Below, piece by piece: positions 29,544 through 37,759 of a stretch of 64,000 nucleotides of DNA. The stretch is from Curtobacterium sp. MCBA15_012 (GTDB lineage: Bacteria; Actinomycetota; Actinomycetes; Actinomycetales; Microbacteriaceae): contig NZ_CP126267.1 in NCBI RefSeq assembly GCF_001864935.2, positions 2,170,001 to 2,234,000 on the forward strand, given 5' to 3'. How positions within the stretch are numbered: position 1 is the stretch's first letter; every line of letters starts with the position of its first letter. The position numbers and the translations under genes were made by a program. Below the pieces are notes generated by a model that did not search any database, was not told the origin of the DNA, and was given only the letters and a program-made list of their open reading frames with translations.

Positions 29544-31060
29544 AGGGCGCTCCGGAGCGCCAGGGCCTGGCCGACGTGCACGTCCGACGGGCGCTCAGCG
29601 CCCTGCAGGTCGGTGAGCGTCCACGCGAGCCGCATCGTCCGGTCCCACCCGCGCATCGTCAGGGTCCCGAGGTCGAGCGCCCGGTCGAGCACGGCGGTCG
29701 CCCCGGGTTCCGAGTGGCCGGGCTGCCGCAACCACCCTCCGGACACCTCGGCGTTGCGCGACCACCCGGTCCCCTGCAGCCGCTCGGCCATCGCCGCGCG
29801 CGCCCGTTCGACGTCCGCGCGTGCCCGGGCCGTGGTCGGCGTCGAGCCGTCCCCGCTCCGGATCGTCGCCGTGGTCACGCGGGGCACCCGCACGCGGATG
29901 TCCATCCGGTCGAGCAGCGGCCCGGACATCCGCCCGAGGTAGCGCCGCACGGCCGCCGGTGAGCACTCGCACGGCAGGGTCCCCTGGCCCGCGTTGCCGC
30001 ACGGGCAGGGGTTCGCCGCGAGCAGCACCTGGCACCGCGCGGGGAACTCCGCGGCGCCGACCGCTCGGTGCACGGTGACCGTGCCCGACTCGAGGGGCTG
30101 CCGCAGCGCGTCGAGCACCGCCCGCGGGAACTCCGGCGCCTCGTCCAGGAAGAGCACGCCACGGGTCGCCCGGGACACCGCCCCCGGTCGGACGGTGCCG
30201 CTCCCCCCGCCGATGAGCGACACCGCCGAGGCGGAGTGGTGCGGTGCCTCCCACGGCGGACGGGTGGTCCACGACGCCGCTCCGTGTCCGGCGACGGAGC
30301 GGACGGCGGCGACCTCGAGCGCCGCCTCGTCGTCGAGGTCCGGCAGGATCCCGTGCAGGCGCTCCGCGAGCATCGTCTTGCCGGCTCCCGGTGGTCCGAG
30401 CAGCAGCGCGTGGTGGCCACCCGCGGCAGCGGCCACCACGGCGCGGACGCCGGTCGGGTTGCCGACGACGTCCGCCAGTTCGGCGACCGGCAGCTGCTCG
30501 GTGGTGACGCTCGGGCTCGGGACGGGATCCACCTCGACGCTCGGCAGCGCGGCCCCCGCCGCGATCGCGGCCGCGCGGAGCGAGTCGACGCCGTGCACCG
30601 CGACGCCGCGCACGAACCGGGCCTCGTCGAGGTTCCCCGTCGGCAGGACGACCCGTTCGGCACCGGACTCCCGCGCCGCGAGCAGCATCGGCACGACCCC
30701 GGGGACCGGCCGCAGCCGACCGTCGAGGCCGAGCTCGCCGATGTAGACGATCCGTTCGTGCACGTCCGGCGCGACACCGGCCCCGGCGAGCACCGCCATC
30801 GCGATGGCCAGGTCGAACCCGGACCCGCGCTTCGGGATCGCCGCCGGGGTCAGGTTCACCGTGATCCGCCGCGCCGGCAGCGGCGCCCCGGCGTTCGCCG
30901 CGGCCGCCCGCACCCGTTCGCGTGCCTCGCCGAGGGACGTGTCCGGCAGTCCGATGATGCTGAACCCGGGCAGCTGGCTCGTGAGGTGGGCCTCGACCTC
31001 GATGCGGCGACCGCTCACCCCGAGCAGCGCGACGGCCGAGGCGCGCCCGATCCCGGTCAC
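29540..31060 (-). CDS. comM: YifB/ComM-family Mg-chelatase-like AAA+ ATPase
   Basis: 506 aa. An N-terminal Lon-protease-like fold (1-170; [35 protein letters not shown]) precedes an AAA+ module with Walker [10 protein letters not shown] (222-230) and Walker B-like [12 protein letters not shown] four-cysteine segment [15 protein letters not shown] follows. ComM is a branch-migrating helicase that helps integrate DNA during transformation (family knowledge). Overlaps yraN upstream and dprA downstream by ATGA, so the three are one translational unit. Confidence 0.94.
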   Translation of the reverse strand: MTGIGRASAVALLGVSGRRIEVEAHLTSQLPGFSIIGLPDTSLGEARERVRAAAANAGAPLPARRITVNLTPAAIPKRGSGFDLAIAMAVLAGAGVAPDVHERIVYIGELGLDGRLRPVPGVVPMLLAARESGAERVVLPTGNLDEARFVRGVAVHGVDSLRAAAIAAGAALPSVEVDPVPSPSVTTEQLPVAELADVVGNPTGVRAVVAAAAGGHHALLLGPPGAGKTMLAERLHGILPDLDDEAALEVAAVRSVAGHGAASWTTRPPWEAPHHSASAVSLIGGGSGTVRPGAVSRATRGVLFLDEAPEFPRAVLDALRQPLESGTVTVHRAVGAAEFPARCQVLLAANPCPCGNAGQGTLPCECSPAAVRRYLGRMSGPLLDRMDIRVRVPRVTTATIRSGDGSTPTTARARADVERARAAMAERLQGTGWSRNAEVSGGWLRQPGHSEPGATAVLDRALDLGTLTMRGWDRTMRLAWTLTDLQGAERPSDVHVGQALALRSAL

Positions 31061-31425
31061 AGCAGACCCGCCACGTGCTCGATCCCGTGCCGTGGACCGT
31101 CCACGTGCACCGCCACGGCGTCGATGCGGACGGCCGGCGCGGAGACCTCCGGGTGCGCCGCCGACCAGCGCCCGACGAGCTTCCGGAGCCGCGCCGTCTT
31201 CGCCGGGGTGATCGCCTCGAACGGGTGCCCCGTCGACGTCCCGGCCCGCGTCTTCACCTCGACGAAGACGAGGGTGTCGCCGTGCCAGGCCACCACGTCG
31301 ACCTCACCCGTGCGGCACCGCCAGTTGCGGTCGACCACCCGGAAGCCGTTCGCCTCCATCCACTCCACTGCGAGCCGCTCGCCCGTCGCTCCGAGCGCAC
31401 CGCGGCGTCCTGTCGATCCGTCCAT
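31057..31425 (-). CDS. YraN-family (UPF0102) nuclease-like protein
   Basis: 122 aa. Endonuclease-like fold: [20 protein letters not shown], then [20 protein letters not shown], which holds the D-x(n)-ExK acidic/lysine pattern of restriction-type nucleases. Strong AGGAGGTGG ribosome site before ATG 31425. Conserved neighbour of comM and dprA across actinobacteria; biochemical role unknown. Confidence 0.9.
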   Translation of the reverse strand: MDGSTGRRGALGATGERLAVEWMEANGFRVVDRNWRCRTGEVDVVAWHGDTLVFVEVKTRAGTSTGHPFEAITPAKTARLRKLVGRWSAAHPEVSAPAVRIDAVAVHVDGPRHGIEHVAGLL

Positions 31426-31533
31426 GTCGCCACCTCCTGCCGGAAGGATGACGCCGTCGGGGCGGAGTCGCGGGACACGCGGAATGCCCTGTGGACAGTG
31501 CCGACAATTCTCGGGCTTGTGGAGGAATGACGA

Positions 31534-31564
31534 AGCCCCGGGCGACCGATGGTCACCCGGGGCT
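31534..31564 (-). terminator. terminator of lsr2
   Basis: 14-bp stem AGCCCCGGGCGACC with one G-U pair and a 3-nt loop, 16 nt past the lsr2 stop. Confidence 0.7.
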
Positions 31565-31579
31565 CACACGCGCTCGCGA

Positions 31580-31930
31580 CTAGTGCGCGGCTGCGTACGC
31601 TTCCTGCACCTGGGTCGAGATACGACCGCGGCTGGACACCTCGTACCCGTTCTCCTTCGCCCATTCCCGGATCTTCGCGAGCTCCTCGGAATTGCCGCGC
31701 TTGGGAGCGGACTTCGGCGTCGACGCGCCACCGGAACGACGACCGGAGACCTTGCGGGCCGCCGCGACGTAGTCGGAGATCGCCTCGCGGAACTTGTCGA
31801 CGTTGTCGTCGGAGAGGTCGATCTCGTAGTGCGAACCGTCGAACGAGAACTCGACCGTGCGGCCTTGTCCGTCGGTGATGGGCGAATCGTCGAGATCGTC
31901 GACGAGCTGGACGGTGACCTTCTGTGCCAT
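31580..31930 (-). CDS. lsr2: nucleoid-associated protein Lsr2
   Basis: Binds the minor groove of AT-rich DNA and silences xenogeneic genes in actinobacteria. 116 aa: N-terminal dimerisation domain (VTVQLVDDLDDSP, RTVEFSFDGSHYEIDLSD), linker about 62-80, DNA-binding domain with the AT-hook-like Arg-Gly-Arg at 101-103. I chose ATG 31930 (MAQKVTVQL) with AGGAG before it. The AT-rich patch at 43260-43320 in this window is an obvious candidate target. Confidence 0.95.
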   Translation of the reverse strand: MAQKVTVQLVDDLDDSPITDGQGRTVEFSFDGSHYEIDLSDDNVDKFREAISDYVAAARKVSGRRSGGASTPKSAPKRGNSEELAKIREWAKENGYEVSSRGRISTQVQEAYAAAH

Positions 31931-32044
31931 TGTCTGCTCCTGGTTGCGGGGACGGGTGTCCACGTCAGGTTAGCGGGAATGTCACCGGAATGCGCAGACC
32001 ACTCCGCCGGATGACGCAGAAAGAATGCACGGGGAAAACGACGA

Positions 32045-32368
32045 TCACTCGTCGAGCGCGAGTTCCTTCGGCAGCTCGAGTTCCCGCGAGGTGAGTTCCT
32101 CGACGTTCACGTCCTTGAACGTCAACACCCGGACGGACTTCACGAAACGGTCGGAACGGTAGACGTCCCACACCCAGACGTCGCTCATCGACAGTTCGAA
32201 GTAGAAGTCGTGCTCGGTGTCACGGCGGACGAGGTCGACCTCGTTCGCCAGGTAGAAACGCCGCTCGGTCTCGACCACGTAGCGGAACTGCGACACGACG
32301 TCGCGGTACTCCCGGTACAGGGCCAGTTCGACCTCACGGTCGTAGTCGTCGAATTCGTCGTCATCCAT
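32045..32368 (-). CDS. DUF2469-family actinobacterial protein
   Basis: 107 aa, acidic. Starts MDDDEFDDYDREVELALYRE and contains FRYVVETERRFYLANEVDL and SDVWVWDVYR. Matches the small conserved family next to rnhB in mycobacteria (Rv2901c type). No known function; no membrane segment or metal motif. A good TAGAAT box lies 9 nt before the ATG, so it has its own promoter and almost no leader. Confidence 0.88.
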   Translation of the reverse strand: MDDDEFDDYDREVELALYREYRDVVSQFRYVVETERRFYLANEVDLVRRDTEHDFYFELSMSDVWVWDVYRSDRFVKSVRVLTFKDVNVEELTSRELELPKELALDE

Positions 32369-32377
32369 CGCGCACCC

Positions 32378-32383
32378 ATTCTA
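32378..32383 (-). promoter_or_regulatory. -10 box of the DUF2469 gene
   Basis: TAGAAT on the minus strand, 9 nt before the ATG. The upstream (-35) side runs directly into the 35-bp repeat array at 32386-32557. Confidence 0.5.
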
Positions 32384-32385
32384 CG

Positions 32386-32557
32386 GCGACACGGACGCGT
32401 GCGTCGCGCCCGGACCTCCGGCGACACGGACGCGTGCGTCGCGCCCGGTCCCGCGGCGACACGGACGCGCGCGTCGCACCCGGACCTCCCGCGACACGGA
32501 CCCGTGCGTCGCACCCGGTCCCGCGGCGACACGGACGCGCGCGTCGGCCCCGGTCAG
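32386..32557. repeat. five tandem 35-bp repeats downstream of rnhB
   Basis: Units start at 32386, 32421, 32456, 32491 and 32526, all exactly 35 nt apart, consensus GCGACACGGACGCGYGCGTC followed by GCRCCCGGWCC. Each unit holds a GACGCG/CGCGTC inverted repeat. The array spans the gap between rnhB and the DUF2469 gene, touches the rnhB stop and covers the DUF2469 upstream region. No spacers, so it is not a CRISPR array. Confidence 0.9.
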
Positions 32558-33258
32558 CGACCGACCGCGTCGAGTTCCTCGAACCCGTCGAGCGCCACCG
32601 CCGACGCCTGGTGGAGCCAGCTGGTCCGGTGCAGCGCGTGCACCCCGACGGCACGGATGCCGTCGTAGTGCGCAGCCGACCCGTAGCCCTTGTTCGACGC
32701 CCACGCGTAGTGCGGAGCATCCGCGTGCGCGGCGGTCATCAGCGCGTCCCGCTCGACCTTCGCGACGACGGACGCCGCGGCGACGGAGGCGCAGTCCCGG
32801 TCGGCCTTGACCCGGACGACGACGTCGAGCGGCCGGCCGGCGGTGAGCGACGGCGGCACCGCACGCGTCAGCCAGTCGAACGACCCGTCCAGCACCACCA
32901 CGGCTCCGTCGAGGGACAGCCCGTCGGCGACGAGGTCGGCGATCGCCGCCGCACCGGCCTGTCCGAGCGCGGGCACGATGCCCTGCCGGTCCACGACCTC
33001 CGCCGGTGCCATCCCGACCGCCGTGCGCGCCCAGCGACGGACGACGGGCACCAGCTCGGTGCGACGTGCGGCGCTGAGCAGCTTCGAGTCGGCGAGCCCC
33101 TGCGGGACGCGCCCGACGTCGAGCGTCACGGCGGCGACCCCGACGGCGACCGGCCCGGCGATCGCCCCGCGGCCGACCTCGTCCATGCCGAGCACCGTGA
33201 CGCGGCCTTCCCCGAGCAGCCGCTTCTCGAACCGGAGCGACGGCCGGACGGCGGTCAC
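32554..33258 (-). CDS. rnhB: ribonuclease HII
   Basis: Removes ribonucleotides from RNA-DNA hybrids. 234 aa. Motif GMDEVGRGAIAGPV supplies the acidic Asp-Glu pair; DSKLLSAARRTEL and VLDGSFDWL follow, the latter with the third acidic residue. GTG 33258 overlaps the lepB stop (GTGA). Same order rplS-lepB-rnhB-DUF2469 as in mycobacteria. Confidence 0.94.
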   Translation of the reverse strand: MTAVRPSLRFEKRLLGEGRVTVLGMDEVGRGAIAGPVAVGVAAVTLDVGRVPQGLADSKLLSAARRTELVPVVRRWARTAVGMAPAEVVDRQGIVPALGQAGAAAIADLVADGLSLDGAVVVLDGSFDWLTRAVPPSLTAGRPLDVVVRVKADRDCASVAAASVVAKVERDALMTAAHADAPHYAWASNKGYGSAAHYDGIRAVGVHALHRTSWLHQASAVALDGFEELDAVGR

Positions 33259-34001
33259 CGGTCGCGCTCCTCCACGCCGGCGAAGACCTCGGGGTAGTCG
33301 TCCAGCCACGTCCAGCGGCTCGTCGGCCAGGAGATCACGAAGGCGCGCCCGGTGACGTCGGACAACGGCACGAAGCCCTTCGACGGGGTGTCGCCGTTGT
33401 AGCGGGAGTCCTTCGAGTCGAAGCGGTTGTCGCCCATGACCCAGATGGTGCCCTTCGGCACGGTGACCGAGAAGTCGGTGCCGGATGCGCGCGTCTCACC
33501 GAGCGGGAGCTTCAGGTACGGCTCCTTGATCGGGACGCCGTTCACGGACATCTGACCGAGGTCGTTGCAGCACGACACCTTGTCGCCGGGCAGCCCGATG
33601 ACGCGCTTGATGAGGTGGTCGTCGCTGTCGCCGGTGCCGAGGCCCACCTGGGTCAGCAACCAGTCGATCGCCTTCGCGGGCTGCGTCGTCGGAGCGACAC
33701 TCGGCACGTCGGCCCCGGCGAGCCAGCCACCCGGGTCCTTGAACACGACGACGTCGCCGCGCTTCAGTGCGACGGCATCCGGGACGAGCTCGTTGACGAT
33801 CACCCGGTCGTTGATCTGGAGCGTGTTCTCCATCGACGCCGACGGGATGTAGAACGACCGGATCAGGAACGTCTTCACGAGGAACGACACCAGCAGCGCG
33901 GCGAGGAAGATGATGACGAGGTCACGGAGGAACGTCAGGACCCCGTTCGCCTTCTTGTCGGATCGCGGGCGGCGCCCCGGTTCCTGCGTCGTGTCCGTCA
34001 T
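33255..34001 (-). CDS. lepB: signal peptidase I
   Basis: Cleaves signal peptides at the outer face of the membrane. 248 aa: basic cytoplasmic tail (1-20), one membrane segment (about 25-45), catalytic Ser56 in YIPSASMENT and Lys132 in HLIKRVIGLPGDK, then GDNRFDSKDSR box E. A weak AGCAGGA ribosome site precedes the ATG. Stop overlaps the rnhB start. Confidence 0.95.
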   Translation of the reverse strand: MTDTTQEPGRRPRSDKKANGVLTFLRDLVIIFLAALLVSFLVKTFLIRSFYIPSASMENTLQINDRVIVNELVPDAVALKRGDVVVFKDPGGWLAGADVPSVAPTTQPAKAIDWLLTQVGLGTGDSDDHLIKRVIGLPGDKVSCCNDLGQMSVNGVPIKEPYLKLPLGETRASGTDFSVTVPKGTIWVMGDNRFDSKDSRYNGDTPSKGFVPLSDVTGRAFVISWPTSRWTWLDDYPEVFAGVEERDR

Positions 34002-34199
34002 TCCTGCTCTCGTTCTCCGCGCTCACGTGGAGCGTTGCGACCGCGCCCGGATCGGACGCTCGACCACGCTCACCAGGAGCATGCGGTGCCCACCCCCGGG
34101 AACGGGTGCGGGAAAGGGTGAACCCCCCGCCGATGCACAACCGTACATGGACGAGGGGTTCGCAGCGTACCCGGCTCGCGGGCCTCACTGTGAAGGCGA

Positions 34200-34556
34200 T
34201 CAGGCGTCGCGCTTCTCCTTGATCTTGCGGCGGGCTGCCTTGCCGCGGAGCTCGCGGAGGTAGTACAGCTTGGCGCGACGGACGTCACCGCGGGTGACGA
34301 TCTCGATGTGGTCGATGATCGGCGAGTGCACCGGGAACCAGCGCTCGACGCCGACCTGGAAGCTGACCTTGCGGACCTTGAAGGTCTCGCCGATGCCGTG
34401 ACCCTGACGGCCGATGACGACGCCCTGGAAGACCTGGATACGCGAACGCGTGCCTTCGACGATGTTGACGTGGACCTTGACGGTGTCCCCCGCGCGGAAG
34501 TCGGGGACGTCGGTACGCAGCGATGCTGCGTCGACGTTGTCGAGGAGCTGGCTCAT
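34200..34556 (-). CDS. rplS: 50S ribosomal protein L19
   Basis: 118 aa. [30 protein letters not shown] and [20 protein letters not shown] are the family signatures. ATG 34556 ([13 protein letters not shown]); upstream in-frame sequence is not coding. Separated from lepB by ~200 nt in which I see no convincing terminator. Confidence 0.97.
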   Translation of the reverse strand: MSQLLDNVDAASLRTDVPDFRAGDTVKVHVNIVEGTRSRIQVFQGVVIGRQGHGIGETFKVRKVSFQVGVERWFPVHSPIIDHIEIVTRGDVRRAKLYYLRELRGKAARRKIKEKRDA

Positions 34557-34711
34557 GAGCGGTTCACTCTCTGCGGACGCACACGGGTCGCCGCGGATCG
34601 ATGTTCGGAAAGATGGTGGTGTGCCCGGTGTCGGCGACTCCCCCGTGGCAGAGTCCAGCCAGGGCACAGCCACCCATCCTGCCACAGGTCCGGTGATCGC
34701 ACCAACCAGGG

Positions 34712-34717
34712 CAGGAT
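34712..34717 (+). promoter_or_regulatory. -10-like box of map (leaderless)
   Basis: CAGGAT ends 7 nt before ATG 34725. Weak match at the first base. Confidence 0.3.
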
Positions 34718-34724
34718 GGTGACC

Positions 34725-35513
34725 ATGATCGAACTCCGCACCCCCGCCGAGCTGGACGGCCTGCGCGTGGCCGGCCGGTTCGTGGCCGACGTCCTCGACG
34801 AGCTGCTCACGACCGTCGACGTCGGCGTGAACCTGCTCGACCTCGACCGCGTCGCCGCGCGGATGATCGCCGAGCGGGGCGCCGTCAGCTGCTACGTCGA
34901 CTACCACCCCTCGTTCGGCAACTCGCCGTTCGGCAAGAACCTGTGCACCTCGGTGAACGACGCCGCGCTGCACGGCCTCCCGCACGACCGCGTGCTCGTG
35001 GACGGGGACCTCGTGAGCCTCGACTTCGCCGCGAGCGTCGACGGCTGGGTCGCCGACTCCGCCGTCACCGTGCAGGTCGGCACGCCGCGCGACGAGGACC
35101 AGCGGCTCGTCGCGACCGTCGAGCAGGCCCTCGCGGCCGGCATCGACCAGTTCCGGCCGGGCAACAAGCTCGGCGACGTCTCGTACGCGATCGGCCGGGT
35201 CGCGAAGGACGCTGGCTTCGCCGTGAACACGCAGTTCGGCGGCCACGGCGTCGGTCGCACGATGCACGGCGACCCGCACGTCCCGAACGACGGGCGTCCC
35301 GGTCGCGGCCTGAAGCTCCGCCCGGGCCTCGTCGTCGCGGTCGAGCCCTGGCTCATGCAGGGCACCGACGAGCTCGTGCAGGACGCCGACGGCTGGACGC
35401 TCAGGAGCGTCGACGGCTCCCGGGCCGCGCACGTCGAGCACACCGTGGCCGTCACCGAGGCCGGACCGGAGGTCCTCACCCTCCGGCGCGCTCAGCGCGA
35501 CGCTTCGAGCTGA
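34725..35513 (+). CDS. map: methionine aminopeptidase, type I
   Basis: Removes the initiator methionine from nascent proteins. 262 aa, with metal ligands Asp100, Asp111, His174, Glu207 and Glu238 and substrate His83. Cys74 in NLCTSVND is also standard. Start ATG 34725; ATG 34716 in frame is an alternative. It is inserted on the opposite strand between rplS and trmD, which are neighbours in many actinobacteria. Confidence 0.95.
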   Translation: MIELRTPAELDGLRVAGRFVADVLDELLTTVDVGVNLLDLDRVAARMIAERGAVSCYVDYHPSFGNSPFGKNLCTSVNDAALHGLPHDRVLVDGDLVSLDFAASVDGWVADSAVTVQVGTPRDEDQRLVATVEQALAAGIDQFRPGNKLGDVSYAIGRVAKDAGFAVNTQFGGHGVGRTMHGDPHVPNDGRPGRGLKLRPGLVVAVEPWLMQGTDELVQDADGWTLRSVDGSRAAHVEHTVAVTEAGPEVLTLRRAQRDASS

Positions 35514-35587
35514 CGCGAGGGACGCGACAGACGCGACCGAGGCGGGACACGACGGACGCGGCAGACGCGGCGGACGACGGACGCACC

Positions 35588-35643
35588 ACACGACGGACGG
35601 GAGGCGCGGTGCCGGCCGGCACCGCGCCTCCCGTCCGTCGTGT
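35588..35643. terminator. perfect 56-bp palindrome between map and trmD
   Basis: 28-nt arms, no loop, no mismatch; core CGGGAGGCGCGGTGCC. Lies between convergent genes and can act for both. Confidence 0.8.
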
Positions 35644-35658
35644 CGCGGGGACCGCGCC

Positions 35659-36348
35659 CTACGCGTCGGGCAGCAGGTCGGGCCGGACGCGACGCGTCCG
35701 CTCCACCTGCTGCTCGTGCCGCCAGGCGGCGACGCGCGCGTGGTGTCCGCTGAGCAGGACGTCCGGGACCGCGAGGTCGCGCCAGACCGCCGGCTTCGTG
35801 TACGAGGGGTACTCGAGCAGGCCGTCCTCGTGGGACTCCTCGACGAGCGACTCCGGGTTGCCGACCACGCCGGGGACGAGTCGACCGACGGCCTCGATCA
35901 TGGCCATGGCCGCGACCTCGCCGCCGTTCAGGACGTAGTCGCCGAGCGAGAGCTCGACCACGGTCGCCCGCGTCGACGCCCACTCGAACACCCGGGCGTC
36001 GATGCCCTCGTACCGCCCGCAGGCGAACACGAGGTGCTCGTGCTCGGCGAGCGACCGGGCGATCGGCTGCCGGAAGGGCGTGCCGGCCGGCGTCGGGACC
36101 ACGAGCGTGGAGGAACCGTCCTCGCGGAGGACCGACCCGAGGGCCTCGGCCCAGGGCTCGGGCTTCATCACCATGCCGGCGCCGCCGCCGTACGGGGTGT
36201 CGTCGACGGTCCGGTGCCGGTCGGTCGTCCAGTGCCGCAGGTCGTGCACGTGCACGTCGAGCAGCTTCTCCTGGCGGGCCTTGCCGAGCAGGGAGACGTC
36301 GAGCACGGAGAAGAACTCCGGGAAGATCGTGACGATGTCGATGCGCAC
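35659..36348 (-). CDS. trmD: tRNA (guanine-N1)-methyltransferase TrmD
   Basis: Makes m1G37 in tRNAs, preventing +1 frameshifts. 229 aa. Starts [55 protein letters not shown] and the C-terminal RPDLLPD region are all conserved (SPOUT trefoil knot). Follows rimM by 7 nt in the rpsP-KH-rimM-trmD operon. Confidence 0.97.
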   Translation of the reverse strand: MRIDIVTIFPEFFSVLDVSLLGKARQEKLLDVHVHDLRHWTTDRHRTVDDTPYGGGAGMVMKPEPWAEALGSVLREDGSSTLVVPTPAGTPFRQPIARSLAEHEHLVFACGRYEGIDARVFEWASTRATVVELSLGDYVLNGGEVAAMAMIEAVGRLVPGVVGNPESLVEESHEDGLLEYPSYTKPAVWRDLAVPDVLLSGHHARVAAWRHEQQVERTRRVRPDLLPDA

Positions 36349-36355
36349 GCGGTGC

Positions 36356-36925
36356 CTACGAGACCGTCTCGGGACGGGACGTGTCCTCCGGGTCCTCGAA
36401 CAGACCGGTGGGCGGGGTCACCGTGACGGTGCCGGCGGCGATGTCGACCGCCGGGACGATCGCGGCCACGAAGGGCACGAGCACCTCGCCGCGGTCGGGG
36501 GTGTCGATCGCCAGCAGGTCCTGCGCCGGCAGGTGGTCGACGCGTGCGACGGTGCCGACCTCGACGCCGTCCCGCAGCACGCGGAGTCCGACGAGCTGGT
36601 GGTCGTACCAGGCGTCGTCCTCACCGGTGTCGGAGTCGGCGTCCTGCTCGATCCAGAGGATCGCGCGGGCGAGCGTCTCGGCACCGGTCCGGTCCTCGAC
36701 ACCCTCGAAGAAGGCGACCGGGTGACCGTTGTACCAGCGGAGTTCGTCCAGCGTGAGGGTCTTGCCTGCCCACGGGGACTCCGCCGGGACCTGGAGCGTG
36801 AAGACCGCTCCGGGGGTGAACCGACGGTCCGGGTCGTCGGTGTAGAGCTCGAGCTTGATGCCGCCCTTGAGCCCGTGCGCCTTCGTGATCCGCCCCACCC
36901 GGAGCTGGGTCGTCTCGCTGGGAAT
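36356..36925 (-). CDS. rimM: 16S rRNA processing protein RimM, probable ATT start
   Basis: Assists 30S head assembly with S19. 189 aa as called: N-terminal [20 protein letters not shown] barrel and C-terminal PRC barrel ([17 protein letters not shown]). Between the upstream stop (36936) and LRVGR there is no ATG, GTG or TTG. The only full-length option is ATT at 36925, which has AGGGAG 6 nt before it and gives the N-terminus (M)[11 protein letters not shown], of normal length. The next GTG (36898) would remove part of the first beta strand. So ATT is likely the start codon, as in infC of other bacteria. Confidence 0.88.
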   Translation of the reverse strand: MPSETTQLRVGRITKAHGLKGGIKLELYTDDPDRRFTPGAVFTLQVPAESPWAGKTLTLDELRWYNGHPVAFFEGVEDRTGAETLARAILWIEQDADSDTGEDDAWYDHQLVGLRVLRDGVEVGTVARVDHLPAQDLLAIDTPDRGEVLVPFVAAIVPAVDIAAGTVTVTPPTGLFEDPEDTSRPETVS

Positions 36926-36931
36926 GGTCGT

Positions 36932-36937
36932 CTCCCT
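36932..36937 (-). promoter_or_regulatory. ribosome binding site deciding the ATT start of rimM
   Basis: AGGGAG on the minus strand, overlapping the stop of the KH gene, six nt before ATT 36925. It is the only good site in the 5' region of rimM. Confidence 0.65.
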
Positions 36938-37172
36938 AGGAATCGGAGTCGACCACGTCGACGCGCACCCGCTTGCCGTCGGCCAGCGCCGAGACGAGGG
37001 TGCGGAGCGCCTTCGCGGTGCGACCGGCACGACCGATCACGCGGCCGAGGTCCTCGGGGTGCACACGCACCTCGAGGACCTCGCCCCGCGCGGAGGTGGA
37101 GCTGGCGACGCGCACGTCGTCCGGGTGATCGACGATCCCCTTGACGAGGTGCGTCAGCGCGGATTCGAGCAA
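36936..37172 (-). CDS. KH-domain RNA-binding protein (KhpA type)
   Basis: 78 aa. HLVKGIVDHPDDVRV followed by VHPEDLGRVIGRAGRTAKALR, the GxxG RNA-binding loop of a KH domain, and RVDVVDSD at the end. Start TTG 37172 is chosen because mycobacterial homologues start at the same point and GAGG lies upstream; it begins 4 nt after the rpsP stop. In firmicutes the homologue KhpA, with KhpB, affects cell size and division; here the tight rpsP-khpA-rimM-trmD operon suggests a ribosome-linked role. Confidence 0.9.
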   Translation of the reverse strand: MLESALTHLVKGIVDHPDDVRVASSTSARGEVLEVRVHPEDLGRVIGRAGRTAKALRTLVSALADGKRVRVDVVDSDS

Positions 37173-37176
37173 GGAA

Positions 37177-37584
37177 TCAGGCCTCGGTCGTCTCGGCGGC
37201 GTCGTCGGCCGGAGCGGCGGCGGGTGCCGTCTTCTCCGACTTCGGCTTGAGGACGGCCTTCTTGGCGGTGTCCGCGACGAAGGCCTGCTTCGGCTCGGCG
37301 ACCTTGACGGTGGACTCGGTGTTGCCCTCGCCCTTGAACTTGCCCCAGTCGCCGGTGAGCTTGAGGAGCGCCGCGACCTGCTCGGTCGGCTGTGCGCCGA
37401 CGCCGAGCCAGTAGAGCGCACGCTCGGACTCGATCTTGATGACCGAGGGCTCCTCGGTCGGGTGGTACTGACCGATCTCCTCGATCACACGACCGTCGCG
37501 CTTGGTGCGCGAGTCGGCGACGACGATGCGGTAGTAGGGCGCACGGATCTTACCGAGGCGCTTGAGACGGATCTTGACAGCCAC
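37177..37584 (-). CDS. rpsP: 30S ribosomal protein S16
   Basis: 135 aa. GTG start with AGGAG 6 nt upstream, giving [34 protein letters not shown] is conserved. The last ~45 residues are a Lys/Ala/Glu-rich extension typical of actinobacteria. First gene of the rpsP-khpA-rimM-trmD operon. In many relatives ffh is nearby; here 5.7 kb of other genes intervene. Confidence 0.96.
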   Translation of the reverse strand: MAVKIRLKRLGKIRAPYYRIVVADSRTKRDGRVIEEIGQYHPTEEPSVIKIESERALYWLGVGAQPTEQVAALLKLTGDWGKFKGEGNTESTVKVAEPKQAFVADTAKKAVLKPKSEKTAPAAAPADDAAETTEA

Positions 37585-37759
37585 AATTACTCCTGTTGCG
37601 TGATGTTGTGGTTGAACCGGAACCGCGGGCGTGGGGGCACGCGCGGTGGAAGCTCGAGGGAAGTCGCGACCTGCTGGATAGAGGGTCGAGCAGACGCGAT
37701 TCGACCGTTCATTCTTGCAGGTTTCCGCGCGAGAAGCGAGCCGCGACCCGCCGGGGACG

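Noticed and set aside
32386..32557. CRISPR-like array
   Set aside because: The 35-bp units are contiguous with no unique spacers, and no cas genes are present.
35659..37584. SAM- or T-box-type riboswitch before rpsP-trmD
   Set aside because: The 37585-37759 leader shows no specifier loop, T-box sequence or known conserved motif.
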